NCBI GenBank assembly: GCA_017536105.1
Contig: JAFXRZ010000007.1
Coordinates: 1-32,792, forward strand
Origin: Ruminococcus sp.
GTDB lineage: Bacteria; Bacillota_A; Clostridia; Oscillospirales; Ruminococcaceae
Length of the DNA: 32,792 bases
Reading direction: 5' to 3'
How positions within the stretch are numbered: the first letter of the stretch is position 1; every line of letters begins with the position of its first letter. A program made the translations under genes and the position numbers. Positions 1-7,993 of this stretch are shown here, one piece after another. The notes under the pieces are model-generated. The model was not told the origin of the DNA. It did not search any database and worked only from the letters and a program-made list of their open reading frames with translations.

Positions 1-180
1 CCCGCGGCTTGCGCCTCTGCACGTCATCTGCTTGCATATTTTCCGTCATAGCACACAAATTTTCCTTGCCGGGCGTCAGCCCGCCTGCGTCAAATTTATG
101 CACTCTGACGAAAAACTGGCGAGCTCAATCTTGATTGAGCTTTTGCATTCTGACGCACAGGGGTTGTGCGGTATTGCCTT
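1..180. repeat. MITE-like inverted-repeat element, left part cut by window edge
   Basis: Bases 1-119 match the element that starts at 32656 near the right edge of the window. The element ends here with GTTGTGCGGTATTGCCTT (163-180), which is the reverse complement, with one mismatch, of the first 18 bases of the right copy. The two copies together imply a full length near 197 bp with 18-bp terminal inverted repeats. Internal stems are visible: CGGGC-GTCA-GCCCG (70-83), AAATTT with AAATTT (57-62 and 92-97), TTTTCCGTCA with TGACGAAAAA (39-48 and 106-115), and a 9-bp hairpin around 122-141. No open frame of note. The outer end overlaps the acyP stop codon. Confidence 0.8.
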
Positions 181-454
181 AATCTTTTATCTCAAAACTG
201 TATTCGTTGCGGACAGGCACGCTTTTGCATTCCATATTCTCTATGCGCACGAATGTTCCCCGTTCGATATCCATTATCATTCGGTCGATGCTGCGTTCCT
301 CGCCTTCCAGCTCGGCTTCTACTGCACCGTCAAAGCGGTTCCTCACCCAGCCCGAAACGCCGTTGTTCCTTGCTGCGTAATAAGCGCGGTAGCGGAATCC
401 CACACCCTGCACCGAGCCGTAAAACACGATATGCCGTCTTATCCTTTCAGCCAC
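179..454 (-). CDS. acyP: Acylphosphatase
   Basis: A 91-residue protein of the acylphosphatase family, small cytosolic enzymes that hydrolyse acyl phosphates such as acetyl phosphate. Both family signatures are visible: GSVQGVGFR near the N-terminus, holding the phosphate-binding loop and catalytic Arg, and GWVRNRFDGAVEAELEG with the catalytic Asn. Length is normal for the family. A GTG three codons further upstream (463) is in frame, but the ribosome binding site TAAGGAG would abut it with no spacing; the GTG at 454 lies 8 bases after AAGGAG and is preferred. It is the last gene of the three-gene minus-strand operon and follows the YdcF-like gene by 12 bases, the spacer holding its ribosome site. 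Its TAA stop is formed partly by the end base pairs of the inverted-repeat element. Confidence 0.9.
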   Translation of the reverse strand: MAERIRRHIVFYGSVQGVGFRYRAYYAARNNGVSGWVRNRFDGAVEAELEGEERSIDRMIMDIERGTFVRIENMECKSVPVRNEYSFEIKD

Positions 455-466
455 CGGGCTCACTCC

Positions 467-1216
467 TTATTTAAGAAATAGCTGCTGCACCAGCCCGAAC
501 CATTCCCTCACCCAGTAGGTGGGGATAAAGCGGAGCTCCGTGCTTGCCGAAAGGGCATCGACTCTCTCGGCACCGTGCCTTTTGGCGATGAGCTGTGCCC
601 GGTACTGATGATAGCCGTCCGTCACCAGCACGATGTTTCTTTCAAGCCCCATGCTGTCGATGATCTCAAAGGAATATTTCAGGTTCTCGTCGGTGCTTGT
701 GGACTTGTCCTCCATGATTATCCGGCTCTCGTCTATGCCTTCTTCGACGAGATAGCGCCTCATGCACTCGGCTTCGGAGATCTTTTCGTCAGCACCCTTT
801 CCGCCGGAGACTATGACTATGGCATCGGGAGTCTCATCCAGATATTCTTTGGCAATGTCCAGCCGCTGCCTCAGCATCCGGGAGGGACGTTCCCCCTTGA
901 CCTGACAGCCGAGCACTACAACGACATCACCCCTCTGCGGTTCTCTGTTCATAGCACGGACCATTTTCACGCTGAAGACCGCAGCCCCGACGATAAAGCA
1001 CACCACAGCCAAAGCTCCTGCCCCGAGCAATATCTTCCCGGGAAGACCAAGCTTTTTGACGAAAGAGCAGCAGCTGTCAAAGCGCAGAGTTGCTCCCAGA
1101 AGCAGCAGCGATACCGCGATGCCCGTGATGTTGCCGAGATTGAAGACGGGAAAAGCCGCAAGGAAAGAGAGCAGCAGCAAGACCTCCAGCGCTGCGAGCA
1201 CATATTTTATCTGCAT
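467..1216 (-). CDS. YdcF/SanA-like (DUF218, ElyC family) membrane protein
   Basis: A 249-residue protein with about three hydrophobic helices in its first 85 residues, then a DUF218 domain of the YdcF/SanA/ElyC family. The domain shows VVLGCQVKGERPS, VVSGGKG, EDKSTSTDEN and VTDGYHQYRA, which match the conserved blocks of the family. Members are linked to envelope integrity and vancomycin sensitivity in Gram-negatives, but the biochemical activity is not settled. An upstream in-frame start at 1318 would overlap the acetyltransferase and adds a non-conserved extension, so the ATG at 1216, preceded by GGGGTGG, is chosen. It sits 19 bases downstream of the acetyltransferase stop and 12 bases before acyP, in one operon. 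Confidence 0.82.
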   Translation of the reverse strand: MQIKYVLAALEVLLLLSFLAAFPVFNLGNITGIAVSLLLLGATLRFDSCCSFVKKLGLPGKILLGAGALAVVCFIVGAAVFSVKMVRAMNREPQRGDVVVVLGCQVKGERPSRMLRQRLDIAKEYLDETPDAIVIVSGGKGADEKISEAECMRRYLVEEGIDESRIIMEDKSTSTDENLKYSFEIIDSMGLERNIVLVTDGYHQYRAQLIAKRHGAERVDALSASTELRFIPTYWVREWFGLVQQLFLK

Positions 1217-1235
1217 TTTTCCACCCCGGAAACGC

Positions 1236-1685
1236 TCAAAGCACCAGCACCATGCCTTCTTCGGAATCGCGGAAGCCCAGCACGCTGTAAAGCGGTCTGC
1301 CTTCTTCCGTTGCATCAAGGCTTATCTCGGTAACGCCTCTGTCCTTGGCTTCGCGGATAAGCATTTTTACCATCACCTGTGCTACTCCCTGACGCCTGAG
1401 ATCGGGCTTGACGTAAACGTTCATAAGATTTGCGCGCCTGCCTGTGGGGTGAGAGTATGTGGGCATGGTGGAGATGTAGCAGATGCTTGCGCAGCCTGCC
1501 GGCTTGTCTCCGTCGAAGGCGAAAACGGTGGTGGAGTCGCCGTTCAGGAAATAATCCCGGCAGTTGTCTATGAGCTCCTGGGAGAATTCCTCGTCTTCAT
1601 ACATGGAGTTTATCGCTCTCAGCATTTCGAGCCTGAGCTCAATAAACAGCTCGATGTCATCTTTTGTTGCCTGTCTGTATTCCAT
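1236..1685 (-). CDS. GNAT-family N-acetyltransferase
   Basis: A 149-residue GNAT protein that probably transfers an acetyl group from acetyl-CoA to an amine. The acetyl-CoA pyrophosphate-binding motif A is visible as VKPDLRRQGVAQVMV (R-R-x-G-x-A), preceded by a beta strand LMNVYV and followed by the usual C-terminal SLDATEEGRPLYSVLGF block that is common in GNATs of this size. The substrate cannot be read from the sequence. The ATG is preceded by AGGAGGG at 8 bases. It is the first gene of the operon with the YdcF-like gene and acyP, and a consensus promoter stands 36 bases upstream. Confidence 0.88.
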   Translation of the reverse strand: MEYRQATKDDIELFIELRLEMLRAINSMYEDEEFSQELIDNCRDYFLNGDSTTVFAFDGDKPAGCASICYISTMPTYSHPTGRRANLMNVYVKPDLRRQGVAQVMVKMLIREAKDRGVTEISLDATEEGRPLYSVLGFRDSEEGMVLVL

Positions 1686-1720
1686 AATATTCCCTCCTGT
1701 GAAAATATTAGTTTAAAGAT

Positions 1721-1749
1721 ATTATACAGCAAACGCACAGAAATGTCAA
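1721..1749 (-). promoter_or_regulatory. Consensus sigma-A promoter of the GNAT operon
   Basis: On the minus strand, TTGACA (1744-1749), a 17-base spacer and TATAAT (1721-1726): both hexamers are perfect. It points into the acetyltransferase operon. Confidence 0.88.
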
Positions 1750-1759
1750 CAAGCGGCTG

Positions 1760-1827
1760 TTTTCAAGGCAGCTGCGGATCAAAAGATATATTCCGCATAG
1801 TGAGTGATTTTCAAACTTTCTGCGGAT
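1760..1827 (+). promoter_or_regulatory. Repeated motif upstream of the sigma factor gene
   Basis: The block TTTTCAA-N6-TGCGGAT occurs twice in the same orientation, at 1760-1779 and 1808-1827, exactly 48 bp apart. Between them ATTCCGCA (1790-1797) forms an inverted partner of TGCGGAT. The second copy ends 34 bases before the sigma factor ATG. No clear sigma-A promoter is visible here, so this may be an alternative-sigma promoter or an operator for self-control of the sigma/anti-sigma pair. The function is inferred. Confidence 0.4.
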
Positions 1828-1861
1828 ATATAAACGAAGGTACTTTCAAGGCGGTGATCCC

Positions 1862-2404
1862 ATGAACGACAAAGAGATCCTTGCTCTGCTGCAAAGCGAC
1901 GACAACAAGGGGCTCACAATATTGATGCAGAAGTACGAGAAGCTGGCCGGATATGTGGTCTCCCGCCTTATCGGCGACGAGAGCGACATCGAGGAAGCTG
2001 TATCGGACACTTTCCTGCGTGTGTGGCAGAACAGAGACAAGATCGATCTGTCCCGCAAGAGCCTTAAAAGCTATATCTGCATGGTAGCCTCGGGCTGTGC
2101 CGTTGACAAGCTCAGGCGCTCGGACAAGGCAGTTCACGAGGATATCTCGGACTTCGAGATCGGCGTGGATGTGGATTACGAGAATGAGGCTGCAAAAAAG
2201 ACGAACATGAAGGTCATAGAAAAATGCGTCCGCTCTATGAGGCATCCCGACAGAGAGATCTTTATCGAGCGTTATTACTACAGGCTGTCGGTGAAAGAGA
2301 TAGCTCTTCGTCACGGACTGTCGCCGAAAAAGACCGAAAACATTCTTTACCGCGGAAAGAAAAAGCTTGAAGAAGCACTGATAAAAGGTGGGATCATTTT
2401 ATGA
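1862..2404 (+). CDS. ECF-type RNA polymerase sigma factor
   Basis: A 180-residue sigma-70 family protein with the compact two-domain layout of extracytoplasmic function sigma factors. Region 2 lies at about residues 20-90 (a polar helix followed by SDTFLRVWQNRDKID, equivalent to the DVFxxVW block). Region 4 lies at about 115-175 and ends in a helix-turn-helix: LSVKEIALRHGLSPKKTENILYRGKKKL. It should direct RNA polymerase to a small set of envelope-related promoters. Its TGA stop overlaps the ATG of the next gene (ATGA), which gives translational coupling to a membrane protein that probably holds it inactive. The start codon follows AAGGCGGTG. The region upstream holds a twice-repeated motif. 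Confidence 0.9.
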   Translation: MNDKEILALLQSDDNKGLTILMQKYEKLAGYVVSRLIGDESDIEEAVSDTFLRVWQNRDKIDLSRKSLKSYICMVASGCAVDKLRRSDKAVHEDISDFEIGVDVDYENEAAKKTNMKVIEKCVRSMRHPDREIFIERYYYRLSVKEIALRHGLSPKKTENILYRGKKKLEEALIKGGIIL

Positions 2405-3699
2405 AAGATATTACAAAGCTTCTGGAGGAGATCCCTCTTGACAGACTTACGGGAGATGATTACATGAACAAAAGATCAGAAATAAAGGTCAAAAGCCATG
2501 CCCCTGCGATAATTGCTGTTGCAGCTTGTGCGGCTGTTGCCTGTGCCGGAGCATTCTTCTTCCTTGGCAATAAGGACAAGGACAACAAGCCCGAGACCGA
2601 CACAAAGAAGACGCCTGCCGCAGTTATCTCTGAGGCTGAGAGCGAGCCTGAGCAGGAGGCAGACTCCGCTGCCGGGACAGAGAAAGAGTCACAGCCCGAG
2701 CCCGAACAGCCTGCGGAGAAGTCCGCCGAATACACAGAACTTCGTGCTCTGTATGACGCAGGCGATTTCGCAAAGCTCAACGAAGAGATTTACAGGGTGC
2801 AGGACGAGAAGTACAGCATCGACTTTGAAAAGGCAAGACTCGAAAAGGTTTTTATGAGCGGAAAGGTCGGGACTTCAAGCGGAGACCTTGACCTTTGGGT
2901 AGTGAACTACGATTATTCCTATCCCTTCCTGCGTATCAGAGTTGCGGCAGCGACAAAGGACGGTTCGCCGCTTGATGACGTTATCACCGACGAGTGTACG
3001 TTCACCAACACGGATATCCTGATCAACGGAAACGGAATATCGGGATACAGCACGGGATACTTTGAAAAGTATGGATCGATAGGCCTGAACACGATCCTTG
3101 TCGATCTTGACGAACGTTATGACGCGGAGCTCCCACAGAGTGTATGCAACATAACGCTCAGTATTGACGGTCTTAGCAACAAAGGCGGCATAAATTCAAC
3201 AGACGAGCGCATTTCCGCAACGATGTCAGCAGCTTTTACGGCAGACTTCACTAATAACTACACCGTTATCAGCGATCTGAACGCTGCCGGCAGCTGGGAC
3301 AACAAGTTCACTAACGACTGGCATTTTGCAGCAGACTACACCGTGAAGAAGGTCTCCTACAACAGCAACGGCATGGCGATAACCGTTGAAGGATACTTTA
3401 GCCCCGAGGATATGGATCAGGCTCTGTTCTGGAGCGAGAATGCGGTAGCAGTAAAGAAGCGTCCTATCGAAGGTCTGGACTCTTCGGATATCACGAACAA
3501 CTGCGATCTCTCCGGCACCAACGCTTTCGTTTCGATGATCCGAAATGACGGCAGCCTTGAAGAGTTGGAGATCTCCGACTACAAGACGGCGGATAACGGC
3601 GACGGCACAAAGACGATCTACCTCAATATGTCCACCTTCGGCTTTGACTACATCGATGCAAAGGGCCTGATGATCGGTTCGGCAGAGATAGATTTCTGA
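2401..3699 (+). CDS. Membrane-anchored anti-sigma-like protein with large outer domain
   Basis: A 432-residue protein with a short cytoplasmic N-terminus (about 33 residues), a single transmembrane helix at about 34-56 (APAIIAVAACAAVACAGAFF), an acidic Pro/Glu/Ser-rich linker to about residue 105, and a long outer part of about 320 residues. This layout and the four-base overlap with the sigma gene are typical of sigma/anti-sigma pairs of Clostridia, where the N-terminal segment binds the sigma factor. I do not recognise the outer domain; it is rich in beta-strand-like stretches, as in DUF4179-type proteins, and could be a sensor. The anti-sigma role is inferred from context. A bidirectional terminator follows directly. 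Confidence 0.75.
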   Translation: MKDITKLLEEIPLDRLTGDDYMNKRSEIKVKSHAPAIIAVAACAAVACAGAFFFLGNKDKDNKPETDTKKTPAAVISEAESEPEQEADSAAGTEKESQPEPEQPAEKSAEYTELRALYDAGDFAKLNEEIYRVQDEKYSIDFEKARLEKVFMSGKVGTSSGDLDLWVVNYDYSYPFLRIRVAAATKDGSPLDDVITDECTFTNTDILINGNGISGYSTGYFEKYGSIGLNTILVDLDERYDAELPQSVCNITLSIDGLSNKGGINSTDERISATMSAAFTADFTNNYTVISDLNAAGSWDNKFTNDWHFAADYTVKKVSYNSNGMAITVEGYFSPEDMDQALFWSENAVAVKKRPIEGLDSSDITNNCDLSGTNAFVSMIRNDGSLEELEISDYKTADNGDGTKTIYLNMSTFGFDYIDAKGLMIGSAEIDF

Positions 3700-3714
3700 G
3701 TTTTCCTTTCCAAA

Positions 3715-3760
3715 TAAAAAAGGGTACTCCTTCCCCTCGGGGAAAGAGTACCTTCTTTTT
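3715..3760. terminator. Bidirectional terminator between convergent genes
   Basis: A hairpin with GGTACTC-CTTCCCC and GGGGAAA-GAGTACC arms (3723-3752) and a TCGG-type loop, flanked by AAAAAA on the left and TTCTTTTT on the right. It can end both the anti-sigma gene on the plus strand and engB on the minus strand. Confidence 0.85.
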
Positions 3761-4355
3761 ATTCTTCTGTATCGTCTGCTGCTATGTCCTCGATTATAGC
3801 TCGCAGCTCCTCTACGCCCTCGCCGGTCACAGCCGAGAACTCAACATGGGTGATGTCCTCAAAGCAGGGTATCTCGGTCTTGAAGGCTTCGAGCCGCTCT
3901 TTTCTTGCCGAGGGCTTCAGCTTGTCGGCCTTGGTGAACACGATGACAAAAGGCATCTCCGCTTCTATCATGTAGTTTATCATGTTCAGGTCGTCCTGTG
4001 ACGGTGCGTGCCGCATATCTATCAGCTGAAACACCAGCTCCAGCTGCCTGTCGGCTCCGAGATATCCTCCGATAAGATCGTTCCAGCTGCGTTTTAAGTC
4101 CTTGGAGGTCTTTGCGTAGCCGTAGCCCGGAAGATCGACGATGTAGATGTTTTCCAAGCTGTAGAAGTTTATGGTCACCGTCTTGCCGGGCATGGAGCTC
4201 ACTCTTGCGAGGGCTTTTCTGCCCAGCAGCTTGTTTATCAGCGAGCTTTTGCCCACGTTCGATCTTCCCGAAAAGGCGATCTCCGTCCTGTCCGATTCCG
4301 GCATCTGCGAAAGCAGACCGAAGGATGTGTAAAAGGCCGCGTTGTTGTAGTTCAT
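3759..4355 (-). CDS. engB: Ribosome biogenesis GTPase EngB (YsxC/YihA)
   Basis: A 198-residue GTPase of the EngB family, needed for assembly of the large ribosomal subunit in many bacteria. Visible motifs: P-loop GRSNVGKS (residues 30-37), the MPGKT block at about 55-59, G3 DLPGYG (74-79) and G4 TKAD (141-144). Length is typical. The ATG lies one base after the lon TGA (TGATATG), so translation is coupled. The lon-engB pair is a widely conserved arrangement in Firmicutes, which supports both calls. Confidence 0.96.
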   Translation of the reverse strand: MNYNNAAFYTSFGLLSQMPESDRTEIAFSGRSNVGKSSLINKLLGRKALARVSSMPGKTVTINFYSLENIYIVDLPGYGYAKTSKDLKRSWNDLIGGYLGADRQLELVFQLIDMRHAPSQDDLNMINYMIEAEMPFVIVFTKADKLKPSARKERLEAFKTEIPCFEDITHVEFSAVTGEGVEELRAIIEDIAADDTEE

Positions 4356-4356
4356 A

Positions 4357-6792
4357 TCACACCGATGCCTTTCTTGTTTTCTTTATGGGCTTCTTCACGA
4401 GCTCGTAGGGTATCTGGTCGCCTTTTCTTGCGGCAGGCGGCTTCACGAATGCAGCCTCGAATACATCGGTTATGGTCTCTGCAAAGATGAATTCCAGCCC
4501 CAGCTTAACGGTCTCATCTATCTCGTCAAGGTCGCCGCTGTTTGCCTTGGGAACGACAACGGTCTTCATTCCTGCCTTGTATGCAGCCATTGTCTTTTCG
4601 CGGAGACCGCCTATGGGCAGGACTTTTCCCCGGAGTGTTATCTCGCCTGTCATGGCAACGTCACCCCGGACTTTAAGACCGCTGAGGGCCGACATTATCG
4701 CCGTAGTCATGGTAACTCCGGCAGAGGGTCCGTCCTTTGGCACTGCACCCTCCGGTGCGTGGATATGCAGATCCTTGTTCTCGTAGAAACCGGGATCAAC
4801 GCCGTATTTCGAGGCGAGGCTCCGGCACAGGCTTACGGATATCTTCGCCGATTCCTTCATGACATCTCCGAGCGAGCCCGTAAGCTCTATCTTTCCCTTG
4901 CCGTCAAGCACCAGCACCTCCAGCGGCATTATCACACCGCCCACAGAGGTCCAGGCAAGGCCGTTCACAACGCCTGTTTCATCCTTCTTCGATACATCGT
5001 CGTCAAGATACTTCTTGTGTCCGAGGAAGTCGGTGATGTTGGCAGCCCTTACACTTATCTGTTTGTCTTCGCCGTCGATGACCTTCCGGCAGGCCTTGCG
5101 GCATACTGCAGCGATGTTCCGCTCAAGAGTTCTCACTCCGGCTTCCTTCGTATAGCTGTCGATAAGGGTGTATATCGCATCGTTGCCGAACCGCAGCTGC
5201 GAGGCTTTCAGCCCGTGCTTCGTCAGCTGCTTGGGGATAAGATGCTTCTTGGCGATGTTGAATTTTTCCTCTCTCGTGTAGCTGGGCAGCTCGATGAGCT
5301 CCATTCTGTCCAGCAGGGGAGGAGATATGGTGTCAAGGGTGTTTGCCGTCGTGATGAACAGCACCTCGCTGAGATCGAAGGGCACTTCAAGATAGTGATC
5401 GCGGAACTGGGTGTTCTGCTCGCTGTCAAGGACTTCGAGCATCGCAGACGAGGGATCGCCGCGGAAATCGTTGCCCATCTTGTCGATCTCGTCAAGGAGC
5501 ATAACAGGGTTCTTGGTGCCTGCCTGCTTCATGGCTTCCATGATTCGTCCGGGCATAGCTCCCACATAGGTCTTCCTGTGACCTCTTATCTCGCTTTCGT
5601 CCCTGACTCCGCCCAGGGAAACACGAACGTATTTCCTGCCGAGTGATCTCGCTATGGATTTTGCAACAGAGGTCTTGCCCACTCCCGGAGGTCCCGCAAG
5701 ACAGATGATCTGTCCCTTTGTGCCGCCGGTCAGCTTCATAACGGAGAGATTTTCGATTATCCTTTCCTTGACCTTCTTCATGCCGTAGTGATCCTGTTCG
5801 AGTATCTTCACCGCCTTGCTCATCTTCTGAGTGTCGGTGGTCTTGTTGTCCCAGGGCAAAGCCAGCACGCTGTCAAGATAATTCCTCAGCAGAGCAGCAT
5901 CCTGGGAAGCCGCAGGCATATTCTGTAAATGCTTCAGCTCTCCGCGTATCTTTTCCTTTGTCTCTTCAGGGCAGGAAAGTGCGTCTATCTTGTCGGAGTA
6001 TTGCTGGATCTCGTCGGCAAAGCTGTCAAAGCCGCCGCCTTCACCCAGCTCGCCCTGCAATATCCTTATCTGTTCCCTGATGTAGTAATCGCGCTGGTTC
6101 TTGTCCATAGCCTCGTGGACCTGCTCGTGTATCTGGGTCTCGAGGGTTATGACTTCGATCTCCCGGGTAAGTATGGTTATGAGCATAACAAGCTTGGCCT
6201 GTGCCGAGGGTATCTCCAGCAAGGTCTGCTTGTCGCTGAACTGCAAAACGATGTTGAACGCGATAGCTTCAAAGAGCTTGATAGGCGTAGGTGCGCTGAG
6301 TACCTGAGTGTAAAGCTCCTTGGGCATTCTCGGGAGCACGTTTGCATATTCCGAGAAAACGTTCTTGAGCTCGCGCATTATGGCCTCGGACTCGTATTCG
6401 TCGAATTTGTCCTGGGAGTAGTTTGCTACCTCCTTGACCTCAGCCTCATAGTAGGGTTCCTTGTCGAATAGCCTTTTGAGCTTTGCCTTGCGGACACCTT
6501 CGACGAGGCATCTGTATATACCCGAGGGGGTCTTGACGATCTGTTTTACCTTTGCAAGGGTGCCGAAATTGAAGACATCCTTTTTCACTGGGTGCTCGAC
6601 AGTTGCGTCGCACTGAGCCACGAGAAAGACGAGTTCGCCTTTAGTCATAGCAGTTTTCATAGCACGGACAGAGCCCTGTCTGCCGACGTCGAACTGCAGT
6701 ACCATATCGGGGAACACGACGAGTTCGCGTGTAGGCACGCAAGGATAAACAGACTTGCCATCTATCATATCTATTTTTCTATTCTCTTCCAT
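4357..6792 (-). CDS. lon: ATP-dependent protease La (Lon)
   Basis: An 811-residue Lon protease, which unfolds and degrades damaged and regulatory proteins in the cytosol as a hexamer. Domain order: N-terminal LON substrate-binding domain (about 15-205), coiled helical part, AAA+ module with Walker A GPPGVGKTS (367-375) and Walker B MLLDEIDKM (431-439), then the protease domain with the catalytic Ser in PKDGPSAGV (Ser690) and Lys in REKTMAAYKAG (about 733). The frame stays open 62 codons further upstream, but that part runs through the promoter and the intergenic repeat and is not Lon-like; the ATG at 6792 has AAAGGAGG seven bases before it. It is co-transcribed with engB. Confidence 0.97.
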   Translation of the reverse strand: MEENRKIDMIDGKSVYPCVPTRELVVFPDMVLQFDVGRQGSVRAMKTAMTKGELVFLVAQCDATVEHPVKKDVFNFGTLAKVKQIVKTPSGIYRCLVEGVRKAKLKRLFDKEPYYEAEVKEVANYSQDKFDEYESEAIMRELKNVFSEYANVLPRMPKELYTQVLSAPTPIKLFEAIAFNIVLQFSDKQTLLEIPSAQAKLVMLITILTREIEVITLETQIHEQVHEAMDKNQRDYYIREQIRILQGELGEGGGFDSFADEIQQYSDKIDALSCPEETKEKIRGELKHLQNMPAASQDAALLRNYLDSVLALPWDNKTTDTQKMSKAVKILEQDHYGMKKVKERIIENLSVMKLTGGTKGQIICLAGPPGVGKTSVAKSIARSLGRKYVRVSLGGVRDESEIRGHRKTYVGAMPGRIMEAMKQAGTKNPVMLLDEIDKMGNDFRGDPSSAMLEVLDSEQNTQFRDHYLEVPFDLSEVLFITTANTLDTISPPLLDRMELIELPSYTREEKFNIAKKHLIPKQLTKHGLKASQLRFGNDAIYTLIDSYTKEAGVRTLERNIAAVCRKACRKVIDGEDKQISVRAANITDFLGHKKYLDDDVSKKDETGVVNGLAWTSVGGVIMPLEVLVLDGKGKIELTGSLGDVMKESAKISVSLCRSLASKYGVDPGFYENKDLHIHAPEGAVPKDGPSAGVTMTTAIMSALSGLKVRGDVAMTGEITLRGKVLPIGGLREKTMAAYKAGMKTVVVPKANSGDLDEIDETVKLGLEFIFAETITDVFEAAFVKPPAARKGDQIPYELVKKPIKKTRKASV

Positions 6793-6844
6793 AGCAGCCT
6801 CCTTTGTTCTGTTCTCCGGTGTTAGACTTTTCTTGTATACTTTA

Positions 6845-6873
6845 ATTATAGCACAGAATGAGTTTCTTTTCAA
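6845..6873 (-). promoter_or_regulatory. Promoter of lon-engB
   Basis: Minus strand TTGAAA (6868-6873), 17-base spacer, TGC-TATAAT (6845-6850), an extended -10. It lies about 50 bases before the lon start. No CIRCE or CtsR-like heptad operator was seen, so heat control of the kind known in Bacillus is not evident. Confidence 0.85.
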
Positions 6874-6887
6874 GTGCTTTTTTATTC

Positions 6888-7070
6888 CAGTCGGTGCCCC
6901 GACAGGTCTTGACACGGTCGCAGCGGCGACAGCGGTCGGTGCCCCGACAGGTCTTGACACGTGACGCAAGCTGCGCATGCTTACATTGAGCGAGAGGGAA
7001 AATATCCCACGCGAGCTTGGCTTTGTTTTCTCCCTCAGTCACTTTCGGCGCCAGCCGAGACGGAGGGGTT
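6888..7070. repeat. Composite intergenic hairpin repeat upstream of lon
   Basis: A 27-base unit, GTCGGTGCCCCGAC followed by AGGTCTTGACACG, occurs twice without change (6890-6916 and 6935-6961). Between them sits the small hairpin GTCGC-AGCG-GCGAC (6917-6930). Next come a stretch shared with 29374-29415 (minus-strand GTAAGCATGCG..GCTTGCGTCAC) and a larger stem pairing CCCTC.GTC with GAC.GAGGG around CGGC-GCCA-GCCG (about 7031-7067). The same units recur near 29.4-29.7 kb and in part near 23.5-23.8 kb. Nothing here looks coding; the stretch between lon and rpsR is otherwise taken up by the lon promoter and the rpsR terminator. Confidence 0.8.
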
Positions 7071-7075
7071 GACTT

Positions 7076-7110
7076 AATAAAAAACAAAGGGTACCCTCAC
7101 GGATACCCTT
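7076..7110 (-). terminator. Rho-independent terminator of rpsF-ssb-rpsR
   Basis: Minus strand: AAGGGTATCC, loop GTGA, GGGTACCCTT (stem 7087-7096 with 7101-7110), followed by TTGTTTTTT. It lies 20 bases after the rpsR stop. Confidence 0.92.
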
Positions 7111-7130
7111 AAAAGCTTAGTTATGCAAGC

Positions 7131-7367
7131 TTAGTCTGCAACATAGGGCAGAAGAGCAAGGTGACGTGCTCTCTTGATAGCAGTCGTCAGCTCTCTCTGA
7201 TGGTATGCGCAGGTGCCGGTAACTCTTCTCGGCAGGATCTTAGCTCTCTCTGTCATACACTTTCTGAGCTTTGCGATATCCTTATAATCGATCTTTTCTG
7301 CTCTGTCAACACAGAACATACAAACCTTCTTGCGGCCTCTTTTAACAGGTCTTCCGGTCCTTTCCAT
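7131..7367 (-). CDS. rpsR: 30S ribosomal protein S18
   Basis: A 78-residue S18 protein, which binds S6 on the platform of the small subunit. The sequence shows the conserved [20 protein letters not shown] and the [20 protein letters not shown] block that makes up most of the domain. The N-terminal CMFC pair and later cysteines suggest a zinc-binding form, as known for some S18 and other ribosomal proteins. The ATG follows AGGAGG at 8 bases. It is the last gene of the rpsF-ssb-rpsR operon, an order shared by most Firmicutes, and a strong terminator follows. Confidence 0.97.
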   Translation of the reverse strand: MERTGRPVKRGRKKVCMFCVDRAEKIDYKDIAKLRKCMTERAKILPRRVTGTCAYHQRELTTAIKRARHLALLPYVAD

Positions 7368-7404
7368 GATTTAATCCTCCTTACTTAGCAGTTTCTTGTT
7401 TGGT

Positions 7405-7938
7405 TCAGAAGGGCACGCCGTCGTCGCTGAGCACCTCAAAATCATCGATCTCGCCGATGTTGAGTGCGTCTGCCGGAGCCTGCTGTGCAGGCTGAGCGTT
7501 CTGATAGCTGTTGTTATTCTGATATCCGCCCTGCTGCTGGTAGCCGTTGTAGCTGTTCTGGCTGTTCTGATAGCCGTTCTGCTGATAGCCGCCCTGCTGC
7601 TGATAGCCGCCTTGCTGCCTGGGCTCGCCGGTGAACGATGCGCGGTCGATAACGACCTCAACAGCCTTGCGGTTGTTGCCGTTCTTGTCCTGATACGACC
7701 TTGTCTGGAGCTCTCCCTCTACTGCGATCATCCTGCCTTTGCCAAAATAGCGCGAAATGAATTCGGCCTGCTGGCGCCATGCAACACAGTCGATGAAATC
7801 GGTCTGCCTCTCTTCTCCCTGTCTCGCAAAGCTGCGGTCAACAGCGATGGAAAAAGACAGTACGCTTACACCGTTGGGTGTCTGTCTGAGCTCAAGATCG
7901 TGTGTGATCCTGCCCATCAAAATAACTTTGTTCAGCAT
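7405..7938 (-). CDS. ssb: Single-stranded DNA-binding protein
   Basis: A 177-residue SSB. The N-terminal OB fold (about 1-105) begins MLNKVILMGRITHDLELRQT and contains FSIAVDRSF and DFIDCVAWRQQAEFISRYF, typical of bacterial SSB. The linker is rich in Gln, Gly, Asn and Tyr with imperfect QQQGGYQ repeats. It ends in an acidic tip, DDGVPF, which matches the DDDIPF-type tip that recruits replication and repair proteins, although with Gly in place of the third Asp. The ATG follows AGGGGA. Between rpsF and rpsR, it occupies the usual position. Confidence 0.97.
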   Translation of the reverse strand: MLNKVILMGRITHDLELRQTPNGVSVLSFSIAVDRSFARQGEERQTDFIDCVAWRQQAEFISRYFGKGRMIAVEGELQTRSYQDKNGNNRKAVEVVIDRASFTGEPRQQGGYQQQGGYQQNGYQNSQNSYNGYQQQGGYQNNNSYQNAQPAQQAPADALNIGEIDDFEVLSDDGVPF

Positions 7939-7993
7939 TTTAGTTCCCCTCTTTTCAAATCGGTCTTACACTTTGATTAACTTCTGTTTCGTC

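Noticed and set aside
6890..6961. CRISPR-like spaced repeats near lon
   Set aside because: Only two 27-bp units, the spacer is itself a recurring hairpin, and no cas genes are seen.
6793..6978. A 62-codon N-terminal extension of Lon
   Set aside because: It translates the intergenic repeat and overlaps the promoter; the conserved start with AAAGGAGG is at 6792.
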